The notes below the pieces were generated by a model, which was given only the letters and a program-made list of their open reading frames with translations, ran no database searches and was not told the origin of the DNA. The position numbers and the translations under genes were made by a program. From Candidatus Krumholzibacteriia bacterium (GTDB lineage Bacteria; Krumholzibacteriota; Krumholzibacteriia; Krumholzibacteriales; Krumholzibacteriaceae), in assembly GCA_026387805.1 (NCBI GenBank), contig JAPLKY010000055.1:1-7780 (forward strand): DNA of 7,780 nt, given 5' to 3'. Shown piece by piece: positions 6,685-7,780 of the stretch (positions are counted from its first letter, which is position 1; the number at the start of each line of letters is the position of its first letter).

Positions 6685-7312
6685 CGTTCTCATCCTCCTT
6701 CGCCATCAGCTTCTCCAGAATGGCGCGCAGTTTCTTCCTCGATCGATATGCACGGACCTTCACGTTGACGACGCTCCAGCCGAGCAGCTCCGCGGCTTCC
6801 GCCACCGGCCTCTCTTCGATAGAAACAAGCTCGAGAACCGCGCGGTCCTCGCTCGAGAGCCGGCCGAGAGCCCACGCGAGGAGCTCGCGCGCCTCCCGGC
6901 TCGCCGCGCCTTCGGCGTGCGCCCTCGTCGATTGTTCGAACGTCGCGCGCGCGAGCCATCGCGCCTGATCCTCATTGAGGGCGCTCACCGGCTTCTCGCG
7001 GCGCTTGTACCGCTGTCGCCAGAAGTCGCAGCACGCGCGAACCGCGATTTTCGAAAGCCACCACTTGAAATCGCCTTTCCCCGCGTATGCGGAGAGCGAC
7101 GTATAGGCGCGAATGAAGATATCCTGAACGACTTCCGCCGAATCCTCCCACGGCACGCGCCTTCCCGCGATCCGGGCGACGTGCTCCCCGTACCGATCCA
7201 TCAGGCATTCGAACGCATCGACGTCCCCGCCGAGAATCCGGTCGATTACCTCTTGGTCCGTTTCATTTTCGGCATTTCCACGCATTGCATGGATGATAAT
7301 AGCTTGGGTCAT
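6674..7312 (-). CDS. ECF-type RNA polymerase sigma factor (sigma-70 family)
   Basis: A 212-residue group-4 sigma factor with only regions 2 and 4. Sigma2 covers about residues 32-104: GDVDAFECLMDRYGEHV, then the core-binding AEVVQDIFIRAY (59-70) and the -10-recognising stretch around FKWWLSKIAVRACCDFWRQR. Sigma4 covers about 150-203: LSSEDRAVLELVSIEERPV and the helix-turn-helix AEAAELLGWSVVNVKVRAYRSRKKLR. No region 1 or 3 is seen. The frame is open upstream to an ATG at 7441, but that start would lie upstream of the predicted promoter at 7347-7373. The ATG at 7312 is preferred: AGGAG lies directly before it (unusually tight), and the predicted transcript start is about 28 bases away. The ATG at 7285 is an alternative without a ribosome site. 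It heads an operon with a probable membrane anti-sigma factor, a periplasmic sensor-like protein and an exporter, and it probably activates its own promoter and the divergent lipoprotein promoter. Confidence 0.93.
   Translation of the reverse strand: MTQAIIIHAMRGNAENETDQEVIDRILGGDVDAFECLMDRYGEHVARIAGRRVPWEDSAEVVQDIFIRAYTSLSAYAGKGDFKWWLSKIAVRACCDFWRQRYKRREKPVSALNEDQARWLARATFEQSTRAHAEGAASREARELLAWALGRLSSEDRAVLELVSIEERPVAEAAELLGWSVVNVKVRAYRSRKKLRAILEKLMAKEDENDET
6694..6700 (-). promoter_or_regulatory. Strong ribosome binding site inside the sigma gene for the anti-sigma start
   Basis: Minus-strand AAGGAGG, the best Shine-Dalgarno match I noticed in the window, lies within the last codons of the sigma factor gene. 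Spacing is nine bases to the ATG at 6684 and zero to the ATG at 6693, which favours the former. Its strength suggests that the putative anti-sigma factor is made at least as efficiently as the sigma factor. Confidence 0.6.
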
Positions 7313-7345
7313 CTCCTGTCCAATCTTTGCGTCGCTCACACGGGT

Positions 7346-7361
7346 CGTCGCGGAAGCGACG
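7346..7361. repeat. Perfect 6-bp dyad CGTCGC-GGAA-GCGACG over the sigma-operon promoter
   Basis: CGTCGC (7346-7351), GGAA, GCGACG (7356-7361). The dyad covers the -10 element and the downstream part of the spacer of the minus-strand promoter, so most of it would lie upstream of the transcript start and would act as DNA, not RNA. It could be a binding site for an additional regulator, or a coincidence caused by the CGACG of the -10 element. Confidence 0.35.
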
Positions 7362-7373
7362 GGTCCGGTTACA
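7347..7373 (-). promoter_or_regulatory. Predicted ECF-type promoter of the sigma/exporter operon (TGTAAC-N17-CGAC)
   Basis: On the minus strand, TGTAAC (7373-7368) is followed after exactly 17 bases by CGAC (7350-7347); the match extends to TGTAACC and CGACGA. The elements agree with ECF promoter architecture, for example the B. subtilis SigX-type consensus TGTAAC-N17-CGWC. Transcription would start near 7340, about 28 bases before the sigma ATG at 7312. The same composite element occurs on the other strand at 7394-7420, which strongly supports function. Confidence 0.72.
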
Positions 7374-7400
7374 TTGCATCCATCGAAATTCGGTGTAACC
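7367..7400. repeat. Inverted repeat GGTTACA-N20-TGTAACC (paired -35 elements)
   Basis: GGTTACA (7367-7373) and TGTAACC (7394-7400) are perfect 7-bp inverted repeats separated by 20 bases in the centre of the divergent region. The simplest reading is that the arms are the -35 elements of the two back-to-back ECF promoters. A separate operator is possible but not needed to explain it. Confidence 0.65.
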
Positions 7401-7420
7401 ATTACCGGGCACTCGTCGAC
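7394..7420 (+). promoter_or_regulatory. Predicted ECF-type promoter of the lipoprotein gene (TGTAAC-N17-CGAC)
   Basis: On the plus strand, TGTAAC (7394-7399), 17 bases, then CGAC (7417-7420), extending to TGTAACC and CGACGA. Spacing and bases are identical to the sigma-operon promoter on the opposite strand, while the 16-base cores between the extended elements differ. Transcription would start near 7428, leaving a leader of about 40 bases before the ATG at 7469. The -10 element lies inside a 10-bp palindrome, TCGTCGACGA (7413-7422). Confidence 0.7.
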
Positions 7421-7468
7421 GATACCCTTCGAGAACCCCACCTTCTCCCCAAGAAAGGACGGCGCCCG

Positions 7469-7780
7469 ATGAAGAGCGCATCCATGATCGGATTATGTCT
7501 TCTCGCAATGTCGGCTCTCTCGGCGATCGTGCTCGGCGGATGCATGGAATCCGAGCTCGCGAGCGCCTGGCCCGAGCGCGAGATCTCGATCGACGGAAAG
7601 GCCCCCGAGTGGGCCGGCCGCGAGGCATATTACAGCGAAACCGACGGCTTCAAGGTCGGTTTCTTCAACGATGCCGATTATCTGTACATATACCTGGCGA
7701 CGTGGAACCGGCAGAAGCAGACGCAGATTCTCATGCACGGTCTCACCGTCCGGATAGACGCGACGGGGCGAAACAAGAAG
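7469..7780 (+). CDS. Lipoprotein with N-terminal CBM9-like segment, 5' part (continues beyond the window)
   Basis: The first 104 residues are visible and no stop is reached. A basic/hydrophobic lipoprotein signal (residues 1-24) ends in the lipobox LGGC with Cys25 as the lipidated residue. The next residues (Met, Glu) are not the Asp that retains lipoproteins in the inner membrane, so outer-membrane placement is likely. The mature part has EISIDGKAPEWAG (about 38-50), resembling the 'IDG...EW' opening of CBM9-like/DOMON-type beta-sandwich domains, then an NDADYLYIYLAT strand pair and GLTVRIDATG near the window end. Such domains can bind sugars or other ligands, but many members are uncharacterised. 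The start at 7469 has AAAGGA nine bases upstream. It is divergent from the sigma operon, and its promoter matches the operon's, so it is probably under the same ECF sigma factor. The role in the response is unknown. Confidence 0.78.
   Translation, partial: MKSASMIGLCLLAMSALSAIVLGGCMESELASAWPEREISIDGKAPEWAGREAYYSETDGFKVGFFNDADYLYIYLATWNRQKQTQILMHGLTVRIDATGRNKK

Noticed and set aside
7313..7441. N-terminal extension of the sigma factor to the ATG at 7441
   Set aside because: It would start translation upstream of the predicted promoter, the extra 43 residues match no sigma region, and the bases hold the paired TGTAAC elements.
7323..7468. Riboswitch or small RNA in the divergent intergenic region
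   Set aside because: The predicted leaders are only about 28 and 40 bases long, too short for a known riboswitch, and the visible symmetry is explained by promoter elements.
1..7780. CRISPR arrays, insertion sequences, tRNA or rRNA genes
   Set aside because: I saw no regularly spaced repeats, transposase-like frames or tRNA-like cloverleafs; the window is almost entirely filled by protein-coding genes.

Overview
The window is GC-rich, gene-dense bacterial DNA. An outer-membrane TolC-type channel, a lipoprotein and signal-peptide-bearing exported proteins point to a diderm (Gram-negative) bacterium. I cannot assign a phylum from the sequence; codon use and gene style would fit a delta-proteobacterium-like or FCB/candidate-phylum lineage, but that is only an impression.

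Layout: (1) 1-519, plus strand, the 3' part of an Asp/Glu-racemase superfamily gene. (2) 536-7312, minus strand, one compact run of eight genes that reads as a single operon. In transcription order they are an ECF sigma factor (7312-6674), a small one-helix membrane protein that is probably the anti-sigma factor (6684-6379), a membrane-anchored LTxxQ/Spy-CnrX-like periplasmic protein (6355-5903), a TolC-family outer-membrane factor (5900-4536), a MacA/HlyD-type adaptor (4487-3141), a MacB-type ATPase (3128-2445), a MacB/FtsX-type permease (2448-1231) and an unrecognised one-helix protein (1195-536). Spacings run from an 11-base overlap to 48 bases. (3) 7313-7468, a 156-bp divergent intergenic region. 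(4) 7469-7780, plus strand, the 5' part of a lipoprotein gene with an N-terminal CBM9-like segment, cut by the window edge.

The genes make a coherent circuit. The three regulatory genes resemble the CnrY-CnrX-CnrH logic, in which a periplasmic sensor plus a one-helix anti-sigma factor hold an ECF sigma factor. The five downstream genes encode a complete tripartite MacAB-TolC-type exporter with its own outer-membrane channel, plus one accessory protein. The most informative non-coding signal is in the divergent region: the same ECF-type promoter, TGTAAC-N17-CGAC (extended: TGTAACC-N16-CGACGA), occurs once on each strand, back to back. One copy faces the sigma operon and one faces the lipoprotein gene. 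This predicts that the sigma factor activates both its own operon and the lipoprotein, making the lipoprotein part of the same response. The inducing signal and the exported substrate cannot be read from the sequence.
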